Shown here: positions 17,353 through 25,066 of the stretch, in pieces
Layout: every line of letters begins with the position of its first letter
Position numbering within the stretch: position 1 is the first letter of the stretch
DNA from: Owenweeksia sp.
Lineage (GTDB): Bacteria; Bacteroidota; Bacteroidia; Flavobacteriales; Schleiferiaceae
Length of the DNA stretch: 42,099 nucleotides
Reading direction: 5' to 3'
Assembly (NCBI GenBank): GCA_028277105.1
Contig: JANQHO010000107.1
Location: 1-42,099 of the forward strand
The notes under the pieces: model-generated
What the model saw: the letters and a program-made list of their open reading frames with translations, nothing else
What the model was told of the DNA's origin: nothing
Database searches by the model: none
Made by a program: the position numbers and the translations under genes

Positions 17353-18378
17353 TCAAGCCATAATCTCATCCATGGCCGACTTGAGAAAATGCCCTTGGAT
17401 AAGTTTTTGTTTTAGCTGGCGGAGGTTATTCAAAAACAGACTATATTTTTTATCGTCAATTTCATCTATTTTATGAGATAACTCAGCCAGGGAATTGATT
17501 GTAATACCGATCTCATTTTCTCTCACCAGTTTGGCGATGGCAGCCTTTTCCCAAACAATCAATGGCAATTCCGCTACTACATACAGCGAAGCTTTGTGTG
17601 GGGTGTTCATTTGGAGATATTCACCGTAATAACCGGTACAACTTTCTATGCTATTACCATCCCAAACCAGCCCATAGCTGCCTTCTGTTATGCTATGGGC
17701 TATCTCGTCAAGACTGTGGTGACCACGGTAGATTACGCGGTCATCATCCAGTTTTTTCTCTTCGTCAAAATTTATCCCATACAGGTGAAAACTGTGTTTA
17801 CCATTCAATTCAGACAGTTGATAAATGAATTTACTTTTAAAAAGATTACCTGCAAAAACTATGGCTCCGTCATTTTTCCGGTTAAACTCTTCATTCCTGG
17901 GGATGTGATAATCCCAGAATTTGAGGTGCACCATTTTAGTATTTACATTGAGTTCTTGTAAAGATTTTTCCATGCTGTCGTTGAGGCAGATAATGGACTC
18001 GGAAAATTCCAACAGTTTCAATTCTTTTCTGAGTGTACGATCGTTTTTTACTCTCAAGCCATTTATGTCGTGCATGATGGGTATTATCCGGGCTGAACGG
18101 AAAGCTTTGGCAGCAACGAAAAAGAGTTTGATAAACAAAATATTAAACCGGCCAAAGAATGGATAAAACTGGTAAAAGATGTAACAATTATGAGGAGCCC
18201 TTTTTAAAAAAGCAGTGATAGAGCGTATAGCAAAGTAGGCTCTTATAAGTTGTGGTTTATTGAGCCGTAGGTCTACCGCTTTGCAATTGTTTCTCTGAAG
18301 AAAGATTTCAGTGTCGATACGTGCTTTAAAGCCACCTTCATTCTCAGGATAATAATACTCCTTTAAGTAATACTTCAC
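17353..18378 (-). CDS. Galactofuranosyltransferase-like glycosyltransferase
   Basis: A 341-residue GT-B-like protein resembling the beta-1,6-galactofuranosyltransferase group (WbbI-like). It begins KYYLKEYYYPENEGGFKARID, and has IIPIMHDINGLR around 135, FAGNLFKSKFIYQL (start of the donor half), YGLVWDGNSIESCTGYYGEY around 240, and ELPLIVWEKAAIAKLV near 280, a pattern I associate with that family. There is no signal peptide. Its start overlaps the upstream glycosyltransferase stop by 4 bases, and its stop is 27 bases before the acetyltransferase ATG, so the three genes form an operon. If the call is right, the glycan may contain a furanose sugar, but no UDP-galactopyranose mutase gene (glf) is seen in the window. 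Confidence 0.75.
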   Translation of the reverse strand: MKYYLKEYYYPENEGGFKARIDTEIFLQRNNCKAVDLRLNKPQLIRAYFAIRSITAFLKRAPHNCYIFYQFYPFFGRFNILFIKLFFVAAKAFRSARIIPIMHDINGLRVKNDRTLRKELKLLEFSESIICLNDSMEKSLQELNVNTKMVHLKFWDYHIPRNEEFNRKNDGAIVFAGNLFKSKFIYQLSELNGKHSFHLYGINFDEEKKLDDDRVIYRGHHSLDEIAHSITEGSYGLVWDGNSIESCTGYYGEYLQMNTPHKASLYVVAELPLIVWEKAAIAKLVRENEIGITINSLAELSHKIDEIDDKKYSLFLNNLRQLKQKLIQGHFLKSAMDEIMA

Positions 18379-19604
18379 GCTTTCTGCATTTTCCCGTTAT
18401 TTTCAGTTTCAGAGATACAGTTATACAATTCTCCTACACTGTTGCCCCAAGTGTGAGATTGTGCAAATTTAATCCGTCTGTTTATTTTTTCCGCATTGTT
18501 TTCCTGTAAAGATTGTAGAATTTTATGTTCATAATCTTCTTGGTTATTAGCCAGGTAAACATGATCTTTAAAGATATCCATCGCACGGGTAGCAGTAGCC
18601 ACGGTAGGCTTGCCCATGGCGAGATATTCATCTATTTTACGTGGGTAATTTCCAATAGTTACCGGGTTGATCTTTTGAGGATTAATAGCTACATCAAAAA
18701 AACTGAGGTATAAAGGTAATTCCTCCTGTTTTTTGCCTCCGGTAAAAATGATGTTGGAATAATGGTGAAGGGAGCTTTCTTTAAAAACGTCATCCTCAGG
18801 CCCTACTAATACTATATTCCAGTCAAGGTGGCTAACAGCTATTTTTTCGATCAATTCCAGGTCTAGCCGGGCATGCATTAATGCTCCTATATAACCTATA
18901 ACGGGTCGGTTAATGCCTTTTAGATCTTCGGGTTCAGGGTAATCCCTTTCAGGATCAAAAAGGCTGAGATCGCAGCCCTGTCCTATGTAATGACTATTGG
19001 GATTGTGTTCCGCACATAGGTCGCGCAAATAAGTGGAATTAGCCACTGCTAAATCAGCTTTGGCCACTAACTCAGGTTCCAGCCTCATACCGTGTTTCTG
19101 AAAATAAGGTACGGTCATGAGGTTGTCCCTTGAATAATATACGTAGGTTTTGGGGCTTAGTAATTCTTTTAAGTAAAAACTCCTGAATATATCGCTATCA
19201 TTAAAAATAATGAAGTCATTGAAATCCAGTTGAGAGAGTATGGGATGTATCCTTTTTGCAATTCTTTTATTATTAATGCGGTTAAAAAAATCGAACACCA
19301 TCCCGTCAGGCAACATATTTATGGATTCAATAATGGTTCGTGGGTTCATTACCCAGAGCTGATTATCAATCTGTTCCAATTCAGGTAAGCGGCCTTTCAA
19401 AATTTTTTTACGGGAGTCAATCAGATACCGGTCCGAAGGCTTATTTTTAAGTAAAGTAGCTCTGTCAAGAGGAAAGTTGACATAGAGCACTCTGTTGTGA
19501 AGAGAAATTTCCCGGGCAATATTTATGTTATTGCTTCCAATGGGATTGTCCCAGGCCTGTTGTCCTACTATCAGAAAATCCCGTTTACTAGTTTTTAAGG
19601 CCAT
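18375..19604 (-). CDS. Glycosyltransferase family 1/4-like protein
   Basis: A 409-residue GT-B glycosyltransferase. The N-terminal half has FLIVGQQAWDNPIGSNNINI and YVYYSRDNLMTVPYFQKHG. The donor half starts VIGYIGALMHARLDLELIEK and has NPVTIGNYPRKIDEYLAMGKPTVAT, where the acidic residue and glycine-proline region of GT1/GT4 enzymes are expected. It is likely cytoplasmic and would use a nucleotide sugar. It is the first gene of a three-gene minus-strand unit (two glycosyltransferases and an acetyltransferase) and diverges from the flippase gene 71 bases away. The next gene overlaps by 4 bases. Substrate is unknown. Confidence 0.82.
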   Translation of the reverse strand: MALKTSKRDFLIVGQQAWDNPIGSNNINIAREISLHNRVLYVNFPLDRATLLKNKPSDRYLIDSRKKILKGRLPELEQIDNQLWVMNPRTIIESINMLPDGMVFDFFNRINNKRIAKRIHPILSQLDFNDFIIFNDSDIFRSFYLKELLSPKTYVYYSRDNLMTVPYFQKHGMRLEPELVAKADLAVANSTYLRDLCAEHNPNSHYIGQGCDLSLFDPERDYPEPEDLKGINRPVIGYIGALMHARLDLELIEKIAVSHLDWNIVLVGPEDDVFKESSLHHYSNIIFTGGKKQEELPLYLSFFDVAINPQKINPVTIGNYPRKIDEYLAMGKPTVATATRAMDIFKDHVYLANNQEDYEHKILQSLQENNAEKINRRIKFAQSHTWGNSVGELYNCISETENNGKMQKA

Positions 19605-19632
19605 TTGTTAAACTGAATAAGGTTTACCTTTG
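19605..19632 (+). promoter_or_regulatory. Promoter of flippase gene
   Basis: TTG (19605-19607) and TACCTTTG (19625-19632) are 17 bases apart, close to the Bacteroidota -33/-7 arrangement, and lie 43 bases before the flippase start. The -7 element is an exact TAnnTTTG match. The spacing is at the short end of the known range. Confidence 0.5.
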
Positions 19633-19675
19633 GCGGTGTTCAAAAATAAATATTACCCGGGTACAGACAACCTCA

Positions 19676-20986
19676 ATGCAGCAAATCCTAAAAACTCATA
19701 AGTTTTTATCCCTGTCCAGTAATGGGATTTCCGCTTTGTTAGGTTTGTTTACTTACTCCCTGCTGGCCCGTAGCCTCGATAAAGAGGGATTTGGTATATG
19801 GGTTTTTTTCATAACGGTTTTTACTCTTTTCGACATGCTGCGTTCGGGGCTGCTAAGCAATGCGGTTATAAAAAAGGTAGCTGAGGCAGAAACTAAAAAA
19901 AGATACAAAGAGATTGTCGGCTCAGGCTGGCGTCTCAATTTACAGATCACCACCTTAGGTTCAATAGTATTCAGTCTGATCTTATTGATAATTTTTTTCA
20001 TCACAGGAGAGGAGCGTTACAGTTTGCTTACCAAATGGTTTGCTTTAATGGCTTTGATAAGTATGCCGCATTCAATGGCTGTGTGGGTACTCAATGCCCG
20101 GATGAAGTTCGGAAAGATATTGTTAATCAGGGTTCTATTACAGGGGGCTTTTTTTGCAGGAGTTTTAGTTCTTTTCTTCAATCAACCCAGACTGGAGTAT
20201 ATCATATTGGTCTATTTTGCATCTAATCTGTTATCGGCTTTGCTCAGTATGATGGCTGGCTGGTCGGGATTGAGATACCTTCCGTCTGCTACTAAAAAAG
20301 GGACCAAATCACTTTTTGATTTTGGTAAGTACAGTATGGGAACCCTTATAGGCAGTAATTTACTTAAAAGCTCAGATACTTTTATCATACTTTCCTTTCT
20401 GGGGCCCCAGGCTGTGGCGATCTACAATGTGCCTGAAAAATTATTAGGGCTGATCGAGATCCCTCTCAGGGCACTGATCTCGATTGCCTTTCCTCAACTG
20501 ATAAAAAAATACAAAGAGAAAAATCCCGAAGGTTTTATTACCGAATTTGAAATAGGTGCGGGCTTTTCTACAATATTACTCCTGCCTGTAAGTATACTGG
20601 CCTTTGTTTTTGCCGAACCTTTGGTAGTGGCTTTAGGAGGGCAGGAATATGCCGATTCAGCTAATATTCTCAGAGTATTTGCTATATACACGGCTCTTAC
20701 TCCTATCGATCGTTTTAGTGGAATAGCATTGGATGTAATTGACCGGCCTTACAGAAATATGCAAAAGGTTTTTATAATGCTTACAGCTAATGTAGTGGGC
20801 GATTTGATCGTGCTCTATTTTTGGGGCGAAGTGATATGGGTGGCACTGGTCTCAACTTTTACTTTCTCAGTGGGCATTATTGCCGGTTTTTGGTTTTTGT
20901 CCGATACCATTCCTTTCCGTTTACACCTCATTTTTGGGAAAGGCTATCTCGAAATAGTCCGTTTAGTTAATAAATATCTCAAATAG
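19676..20986 (+). CDS. Oligosaccharide/polysaccharide flippase (Wzx-like, MATE/MOP superfamily)
   Basis: A 436-residue integral membrane protein with about 12 hydrophobic helices and the MOP-type opening LSLSSNGISALLGLFTYSLLARSLDKEGFG, in which the A-R-x-L-x-x-x-x-F/Y-G pattern is typical of Wzx/RfbX flippases. It would turn lipid-linked repeat units from the cytoplasmic to the periplasmic face of the inner membrane. Its place between glycosyltransferase genes and the initiating transferase supports a Wzx/Wzy-type pathway, with the O-antigen ligase/polymerase at 27.3 kb as the partner. It has its own promoter and is followed by a perfect 9-bp inverted repeat. A teichuronic-acid-type exporter of the same superfamily is the alternative. 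Confidence 0.87.
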   Translation: MQQILKTHKFLSLSSNGISALLGLFTYSLLARSLDKEGFGIWVFFITVFTLFDMLRSGLLSNAVIKKVAEAETKKRYKEIVGSGWRLNLQITTLGSIVFSLILLIIFFITGEERYSLLTKWFALMALISMPHSMAVWVLNARMKFGKILLIRVLLQGAFFAGVLVLFFNQPRLEYIILVYFASNLLSALLSMMAGWSGLRYLPSATKKGTKSLFDFGKYSMGTLIGSNLLKSSDTFIILSFLGPQAVAIYNVPEKLLGLIEIPLRALISIAFPQLIKKYKEKNPEGFITEFEIGAGFSTILLLPVSILAFVFAEPLVVALGGQEYADSANILRVFAIYTALTPIDRFSGIALDVIDRPYRNMQKVFIMLTANVVGDLIVLYFWGEVIWVALVSTFTFSVGIIAGFWFLSDTIPFRLHLIFGKGYLEIVRLVNKYLK

Positions 20987-20999
20987 TTAATAAGTAGCT

Positions 21000-21021
21000 A
21001 ATTTGGAAGGGTTTCCAAATT
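21000..21021 (+). terminator. Inverted repeat after flippase gene
   Basis: AATTTGGAA-GGGT-TTCCAAATT is a perfect 9-bp inverted repeat beginning 13 bases after the flippase stop. No T-run follows, so termination would be weak. It could instead be an operator for the phosphorelay/polysaccharide operon, whose -7 element begins 12 bases further on. Confidence 0.4.
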
Positions 21022-21032
21022 TGAGAAGTGTT

Positions 21033-21040
21033 TATTTTTG
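21033..21040 (+). promoter_or_regulatory. -7 element of phosphorelay/polysaccharide operon
   Basis: TATTTTTG is an exact TAnnTTTG match placed 25 bases before the sigma-54 activator start. No TTG stands at the usual -33 distance, and that place is taken by the inverted repeat at 21000-21021. No -24/-12 sigma-54 element is obvious here. Confidence 0.4.
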
Positions 21041-21041
21041 G

Positions 21042-21062
21042 AGAGTCTGAATTTAAGACTCT
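21042..21062 (+). promoter_or_regulatory. Leader hairpin before sigma-54 activator gene
   Basis: AGAGTCT-GAATTTA-AGACTCT gives a 7-bp stem with a 7-base loop, ending 3 bases before the start codon and directly after the proposed -7 element. In the RNA it would lie at the ribosome landing zone and could affect translation of the first gene. No ligand-binding structure is recognised. Confidence 0.35.
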
Positions 21063-21065
21063 TTC

Positions 21066-22412
21066 ATGGATGTACTCAAAATTTTTGTGGTAGAGGATAA
21101 TGAGCTATACGCTAAGATGACTAACCACCACCTGTCGCTGAATCCCGACAATGAAGTAGAGATATTCCGCAAAGGAAAAGAATGCCTCGACAATCTCTAT
21201 AAAAGACCGGATCTCATTTTTTTGGACTATTCTTTGCCTGACTTATCGGGAATTGAAGTATTGAGGAAAATAAAACAAACTCATCCGGAGATACCTGTGA
21301 TAATAGTCAGTGGTCAGGAAGATGTCAGCACAGCAGTAGAGCTGCTCAAAGAAGGGGCTTACGATTACATTGTTAAAGATGAGAATGCCAAGGAGCGCAT
21401 GTGGAAGGCTACTAATAATGTAAAAGAAAATGCGCGTCTTCGTGACGAGATAGAGAAGCTCAGGGAAGAGGTTAATTCCAAATATGATTTCAGCAATATC
21501 ATTGGGAATAGCCAGGCTATAAAAAAAGTATTCACGCTTATAGAGAAAGCTGCCCAAACCAACATTACCGTATCTATAACGGGAGAAACAGGAACGGGAA
21601 AAGAATTGGTGGCCAAGGCAATACACTATAATTCAAAGGGAAAATCCAAACCTATGGTAGCCGTTAATATTGCAGCTATTCCTACCGAATTGCTCGAAAG
21701 CGAACTTTTCGGTCATGAAAAAGGCGCCTTTACAGGAGCAGTGAATAAACGCATTGGAAAGTTTGAAGAAGCTCAGGGAGGAACCATATTTCTGGATGAG
21801 ATAGGGGAAATGGATATACTGTTACAAGCTAAATTACTAAGGGTATTACAGGAGAAAGAAGTGACCCGTGTAGGTGGAAATAATACCATCAAGATCAATG
21901 CAAGGGTAATTGTAGCTACCCATAGAAACCTGGCTGAAGAAGTAAAAAAAGGCAATTTCAGGGAAGATCTTTACTACCGCTTGCTTGGCTTGCCAATAGA
22001 ACTACCCCCTTTAAGAGAACGCGATAATGATATCATGTTGTTGGCCAAATACTTTGTCAACGAATTTGCAAAGGAGAATAAACTCGGCAAGATCCAGATC
22101 AGCAGTGAGGCTCAAAAGAAGATCATGTCTTATCCCTGGCCCGGTAATGTAAGAGAGCTCAGGGCTGTAATGGAGCTGGCCTCTGTATTGGCTGATGACG
22201 GGAAAATTGAACCGGAAAACATCAATTTTAATTCGACTGACTCAATTGGTGATTTGCTTTCAGAAGAAGCAACCCTTAGAGATTACACTTCCCGTATTAT
22301 AAAGCACTATCTGGACAAGTACAATAAAAATGTGGTTTTGGTGGCTAAGAAGCTTGATGTGGGTAAGAGTACGATATACAGAATGATTAAAAACAAAGAA
22401 ATAGAAATTTAA
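21066..22412 (+). CDS. Sigma-54-dependent response regulator (NtrC family)
   Basis: A 448-residue transcription activator with the full receiver / AAA+ / DNA-binding layout. The receiver (1-120) has the acidic pair ED at 10-11 and the phosphate-accepting Asp54 in IFLDYSLPDL. A short coiled linker follows. The AAA+ domain (about 145-375) has the Walker A GETGTGKE, the sigma-54 contact loop GAFTGA, the Walker B GGTIFLDEIGEM and an arginine-finger region LPPLRERDNDI. The C-terminal Fis-type helix-turn-helix is KNVVLVAKKLDVGKSTIYRMIK. Phosphorylation would drive ATP-dependent opening of sigma-54 promoters. It heads a six-gene operon with an Hpt protein, a receiver and polysaccharide genes. No cognate histidine kinase is nearby. 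Confidence 0.95.
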   Translation: MDVLKIFVVEDNELYAKMTNHHLSLNPDNEVEIFRKGKECLDNLYKRPDLIFLDYSLPDLSGIEVLRKIKQTHPEIPVIIVSGQEDVSTAVELLKEGAYDYIVKDENAKERMWKATNNVKENARLRDEIEKLREEVNSKYDFSNIIGNSQAIKKVFTLIEKAAQTNITVSITGETGTGKELVAKAIHYNSKGKSKPMVAVNIAAIPTELLESELFGHEKGAFTGAVNKRIGKFEEAQGGTIFLDEIGEMDILLQAKLLRVLQEKEVTRVGGNNTIKINARVIVATHRNLAEEVKKGNFREDLYYRLLGLPIELPPLRERDNDIMLLAKYFVNEFAKENKLGKIQISSEAQKKIMSYPWPGNVRELRAVMELASVLADDGKIEPENINFNSTDSIGDLLSEEATLRDYTSRIIKHYLDKYNKNVVLVAKKLDVGKSTIYRMIKNKEIEI

Positions 22413-22424
22413 AGTCATAATTAA

Positions 22425-22763
22425 ATGGCAGACAAGATTTACGATCTATCACAACTGGAAGAACTAGCCGGAGGGAGTGATGAATTTGTGAAAAGTATGA
22501 TAGAAACTTTTTTAGAGCATACGCCAGGTCAATTAAACGATTTGGTTCAGGCATACCGGCAGGGAGATCTTGAAACAATGGCCGGTATAGCTCATAAGAT
22601 AAAACCCAATATTGACTTATTTGGGATTAATGAAATTAGAGAAGATATAAGACAAGTTGAAAAGCTAGGTAAAACAGGCCAAAACAGCGATGAGTTACCT
22701 GCTTTAATAGATAAAGTGAACACTATTCTGAACAAGTCTTTTGAGCAGTTAAAAAGTCACTAA
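22425..22763 (+). CDS. Stand-alone Hpt phosphotransfer protein
   Basis: A 112-residue helical protein made only of an Hpt domain. The motif MAGIAHKIKPNIDLFGI holds the phosphate-carrying His57, and the lysine two residues later and the following glycine fit the AHxLKGxxxxxG consensus loosely (P replaces G). Such proteins pass phosphate between receiver domains in a phosphorelay. It begins 12 bases after the sigma-54 activator and ends 13 bases before a single-domain receiver gene, so possible partners are both neighbours. The source of phosphate must be a hybrid kinase encoded elsewhere. The family assignment is strong for its size, and the relay order is inferred. Confidence 0.85.
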   Translation: MADKIYDLSQLEELAGGSDEFVKSMIETFLEHTPGQLNDLVQAYRQGDLETMAGIAHKIKPNIDLFGINEIREDIRQVEKLGKTGQNSDELPALIDKVNTILNKSFEQLKSH

Positions 22764-22776
22764 CAGTACAGAATTT

Positions 22777-23148
22777 ATGAAGCAAGTCCTCATAATAGAT
22801 GACGAACCAATAATGCGTAAGCTCCTGGAGCAGATTCTTCAATCCAAATACGAAGTGATTGCAATGGAAAATGGCAGAGAAGCACTGGAGTGGATGTATT
22901 CAGGTAATATCCCCGATTTGGTAGTAGCTGATCTCAACATGCCTGAAATAGATGGTTTTGAATATATCACCAGAGTGAGGGAAAGTGGTTTTTTCAACGA
23001 TCTGCCACTTATAGTTTTATCGGGTGAGGAGAGTAGTGCTGAACGGATAAAGTGCTTAAAATTAGGTGCTAATGATTACCTCATCAAACCTTTTAACCCG
23101 GAAGAACTTGGGTTAAGGATAGATAACCTTATCAAGTTGCGATCGTGA
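22777..23148 (+). CDS. Single-domain response regulator (CheY-like)
   Basis: A 123-residue receiver domain with no output domain. All key residues are present: acidic pair Asp8-Asp9, phosphate-accepting Asp52 in VVADLNMPEIDG, Ser in IVLSGEES and Lys in YLIKPFNPEEL. It would act as a phosphate carrier or as a protein that binds its target when phosphorylated. It starts 13 bases after the Hpt gene, and its stop overlaps the GTG start of the initiating sugar transferase by 4 bases, so the two are translated together. The next protein carries a degenerate receiver at its N-terminus, so a direct receiver-receiver contact controlling glycan initiation is a reasonable hypothesis. Confidence 0.92.
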   Translation: MKQVLIIDDEPIMRKLLEQILQSKYEVIAMENGREALEWMYSGNIPDLVVADLNMPEIDGFEYITRVRESGFFNDLPLIVLSGEESSAERIKCLKLGANDYLIKPFNPEELGLRIDNLIKLRS

Positions 23149-24296
23149 AGAGGGTCCTTTACATAGGAGAAAGAGACAAGTTTGCCGGGGAACTGGCGCA
23201 AATCAAAGGGGTAGAATTGCTTCATGTTAAAAATGTAGTGGGTTTTTACAATAGATTGGAAAGTATCATAAATACCGATCTGATAATAGCAGAGTATAAG
23301 CTAAAAGGGCTTTACGGGGGTGATATCTACGACCGGTATAAAGATATTTTAAATGAACATAGAATACCATATAGCCTGATTGATGATGACCTGGCATTAA
23401 CTAACCGCAAAAACTACCTGCGGCAAGGAATAATTGAGCTTTTTGAACCAGATTTTCCCGCGGAGAAAATTGTAAGTCGCATCGATTTTTTAAAGCAAAT
23501 GCACAAAGCCAGGCTTGAAAAAATCTATAAAAAACACGAACACGAATACAAAATCCCCCTGTCTAAAAGAATATTTGATCTTGTAACGGCAGGCCTGGCC
23601 CTGATCATTCTTTCCCCTTTCTTAATAATCACAGCTTTAGCTATCCGCCTCGAGTCCAGGGGACCGATTTTTTATATCTCTAAAAGAGTAGGTACGGGCT
23701 ATAAAGTATTTGACTTCTATAAGTTCAGGAGTATGTACGCTGATGCCGACAAAAGGCTGGCGGAAATGAAGCACTTGAATCAGTACAACCAAAATCAGGA
23801 AGTGAGTGTAGTGGAAGAAAAACACCGCGAAGAATTTCAAATGCTCAAAGGTTCTCCCACTTTGATACATAAAGATGGTACTCCCATGACTGAAGAAGAG
23901 TATTATGAATTGCGTAAAAAGCAACAGGCGGGAACCTTTGTGAAATTCAAGAACGATCCCAGGGTAACCAAAGTGGGTAAGTTCATCAGAAATACCAGTA
24001 TAGATGAACTTCCTCAGTTGTTTAACGTGCTGAAAGGTGATATGTCTATTGTAGGTAACCGTCCGCTACCGCTCTATGAAGCTGAGCAATTGACTTCTGA
24101 CGATTGGGGGGAAAGGTTTTTAGCTCCCGCAGGTATTACCGGCCTGTGGCAAGTGGAGAAAAGAGGTAAAGGAAAAATGAGTGAAGAAGAACGAAAAGCG
24201 CTCGATAATGAATATGCCAAGAACTTCAGTTTTTGGAATGATATAAGGCTGATCATGAAGACAATACCGGCATTATTTCAAAAAGAGAACGTGTAA
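23145..24296 (+). CDS. Pseudo-receiver fused to phosphoglycosyl (sugar) transferase
   Basis: A 383-residue protein in two parts. Residues about 1-118 resemble a receiver domain by strand pattern and placement (VLYIGERDKF; TDLIIAEYKLKGLYGGD; FEPDFPAEKIV). The phosphate-accepting Asp is replaced by Glu50, one acidic-pocket residue is Arg10, and the usual KP lysine is Glu101. Residues about 136-383 are a bacterial sugar transferase of the WcaJ/PglC type: a membrane hairpin (IFDLVTAGLALIILSPFLII), FYKFRSMYADAD, the DE catalytic pair in TSIDELPQLFNVLKGDMS, and GITGLWQVEKRG. An insertion of about 60 residues separates FRSM from the catalytic pair. It would attach the first sugar-phosphate to undecaprenyl phosphate. 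The start is GTG, overlapping the receiver gene stop. Confidence 0.88.
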   Translation: MKRVLYIGERDKFAGELAQIKGVELLHVKNVVGFYNRLESIINTDLIIAEYKLKGLYGGDIYDRYKDILNEHRIPYSLIDDDLALTNRKNYLRQGIIELFEPDFPAEKIVSRIDFLKQMHKARLEKIYKKHEHEYKIPLSKRIFDLVTAGLALIILSPFLIITALAIRLESRGPIFYISKRVGTGYKVFDFYKFRSMYADADKRLAEMKHLNQYNQNQEVSVVEEKHREEFQMLKGSPTLIHKDGTPMTEEEYYELRKKQQAGTFVKFKNDPRVTKVGKFIRNTSIDELPQLFNVLKGDMSIVGNRPLPLYEAEQLTSDDWGERFLAPAGITGLWQVEKRGKGKMSEEERKALDNEYAKNFSFWNDIRLIMKTIPALFQKENV

Positions 24297-24297
24297 A

Positions 24298-25062
24298 ATG
24301 GAAAATGCTGTAAAACTGAAAAGAATTTTAGGCACAACGCTGATGATGGTGTTTCTGGCAGGCATGCAAACAACAGCCATAGCCCAGTCGGAGTTACCGT
24401 CAGACTCGATAACCGAAACAGCAGAAATTACCCTTAACGATAGCATCTTCATAAACCTGGTAGATTACCTGCCACCCTTATCAGTATTGATAGATTCCGC
24501 CATTGTCAATTCACCCGAAGTAGCTTTTTATGACGCCCGTATTGAAATGAGGGAAAATGAAGTGATCATAGAGAAAAAGAATTGGTCGGAAGATATAATG
24601 CTCCAGGGTGCTTACAATGCAGGAAGCTTTGGGAATGCGGTTCTACAACAGTTAAATGTGGGATACAATTACGGGGTAATGTTACAAATACCCTTAAGCA
24701 CCTTTTATGGCAGAAGCAACCGTATTAACGCAGCCGAAGCCAATCGCAAATCAGAGATATACAAACGGGAAGAAATGAAAAAGACAGTAAAAGAGAGTGT
24801 GATAGAAACCTATAATCATCTTTTACTATTTCAAAGGCTTTTAAAGATTATGACTGAGGCCAAGGAATCTTCCCAGCTAATTGCTGAAATGGCTGAAGAG
24901 CGCTTCAGGGACGGAGAGCTTACGTTAGATCAACTGGGTCAAAGTACCGATCTGAAGGCAAAACACGCTGCAGAATACGAGCAATTGCGCACCGAATTCA
25001 GTAATACCTATGCCAGGCTGGAGAGACTGGTGGGAGTGCCATTCAGCAAATTTGTAAGATAG
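24298..25062 (+). CDS. Half-length TolC-like outer membrane protein
   Basis: A 254-residue exported protein (signal sequence up to about TTAIAQS) that fits a single TolC repeat. It has a helix starting LSVLIDSAIVNSPEVAFYDARIEMRENEV, a strand pair around YNYGVMLQIPLSTFYGRSNR, then long helices IETYNHLLLFQRLLKIMTEAKESS and ERFRDGELTLDQLGQSTDLKAKHAAEYEQL. Usual TolC-family proteins have two such repeats and about 430-480 residues. It follows the sugar transferase stop by one base and precedes the Wzz-like gene by 4, in the slot where a Wza-type outer membrane exporter would normally be. No frameshifted second half is visible, because the next gene is intact and starts at once. It is probably a genuine short form. 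Confidence 0.75.
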   Translation: MENAVKLKRILGTTLMMVFLAGMQTTAIAQSELPSDSITETAEITLNDSIFINLVDYLPPLSVLIDSAIVNSPEVAFYDARIEMRENEVIIEKKNWSEDIMLQGAYNAGSFGNAVLQQLNVGYNYGVMLQIPLSTFYGRSNRINAAEANRKSEIYKREEMKKTVKESVIETYNHLLLFQRLLKIMTEAKESSQLIAEMAEERFRDGELTLDQLGQSTDLKAKHAAEYEQLRTEFSNTYARLERLVGVPFSKFVR

Positions 25063-25066
25063 AATA

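Noticed and set aside
24298..25062. Pseudogene or frameshifted TolC
   Set aside because: The frame closes cleanly with a stop 4 bases before an intact gene, and no second TolC repeat is found in other frames.
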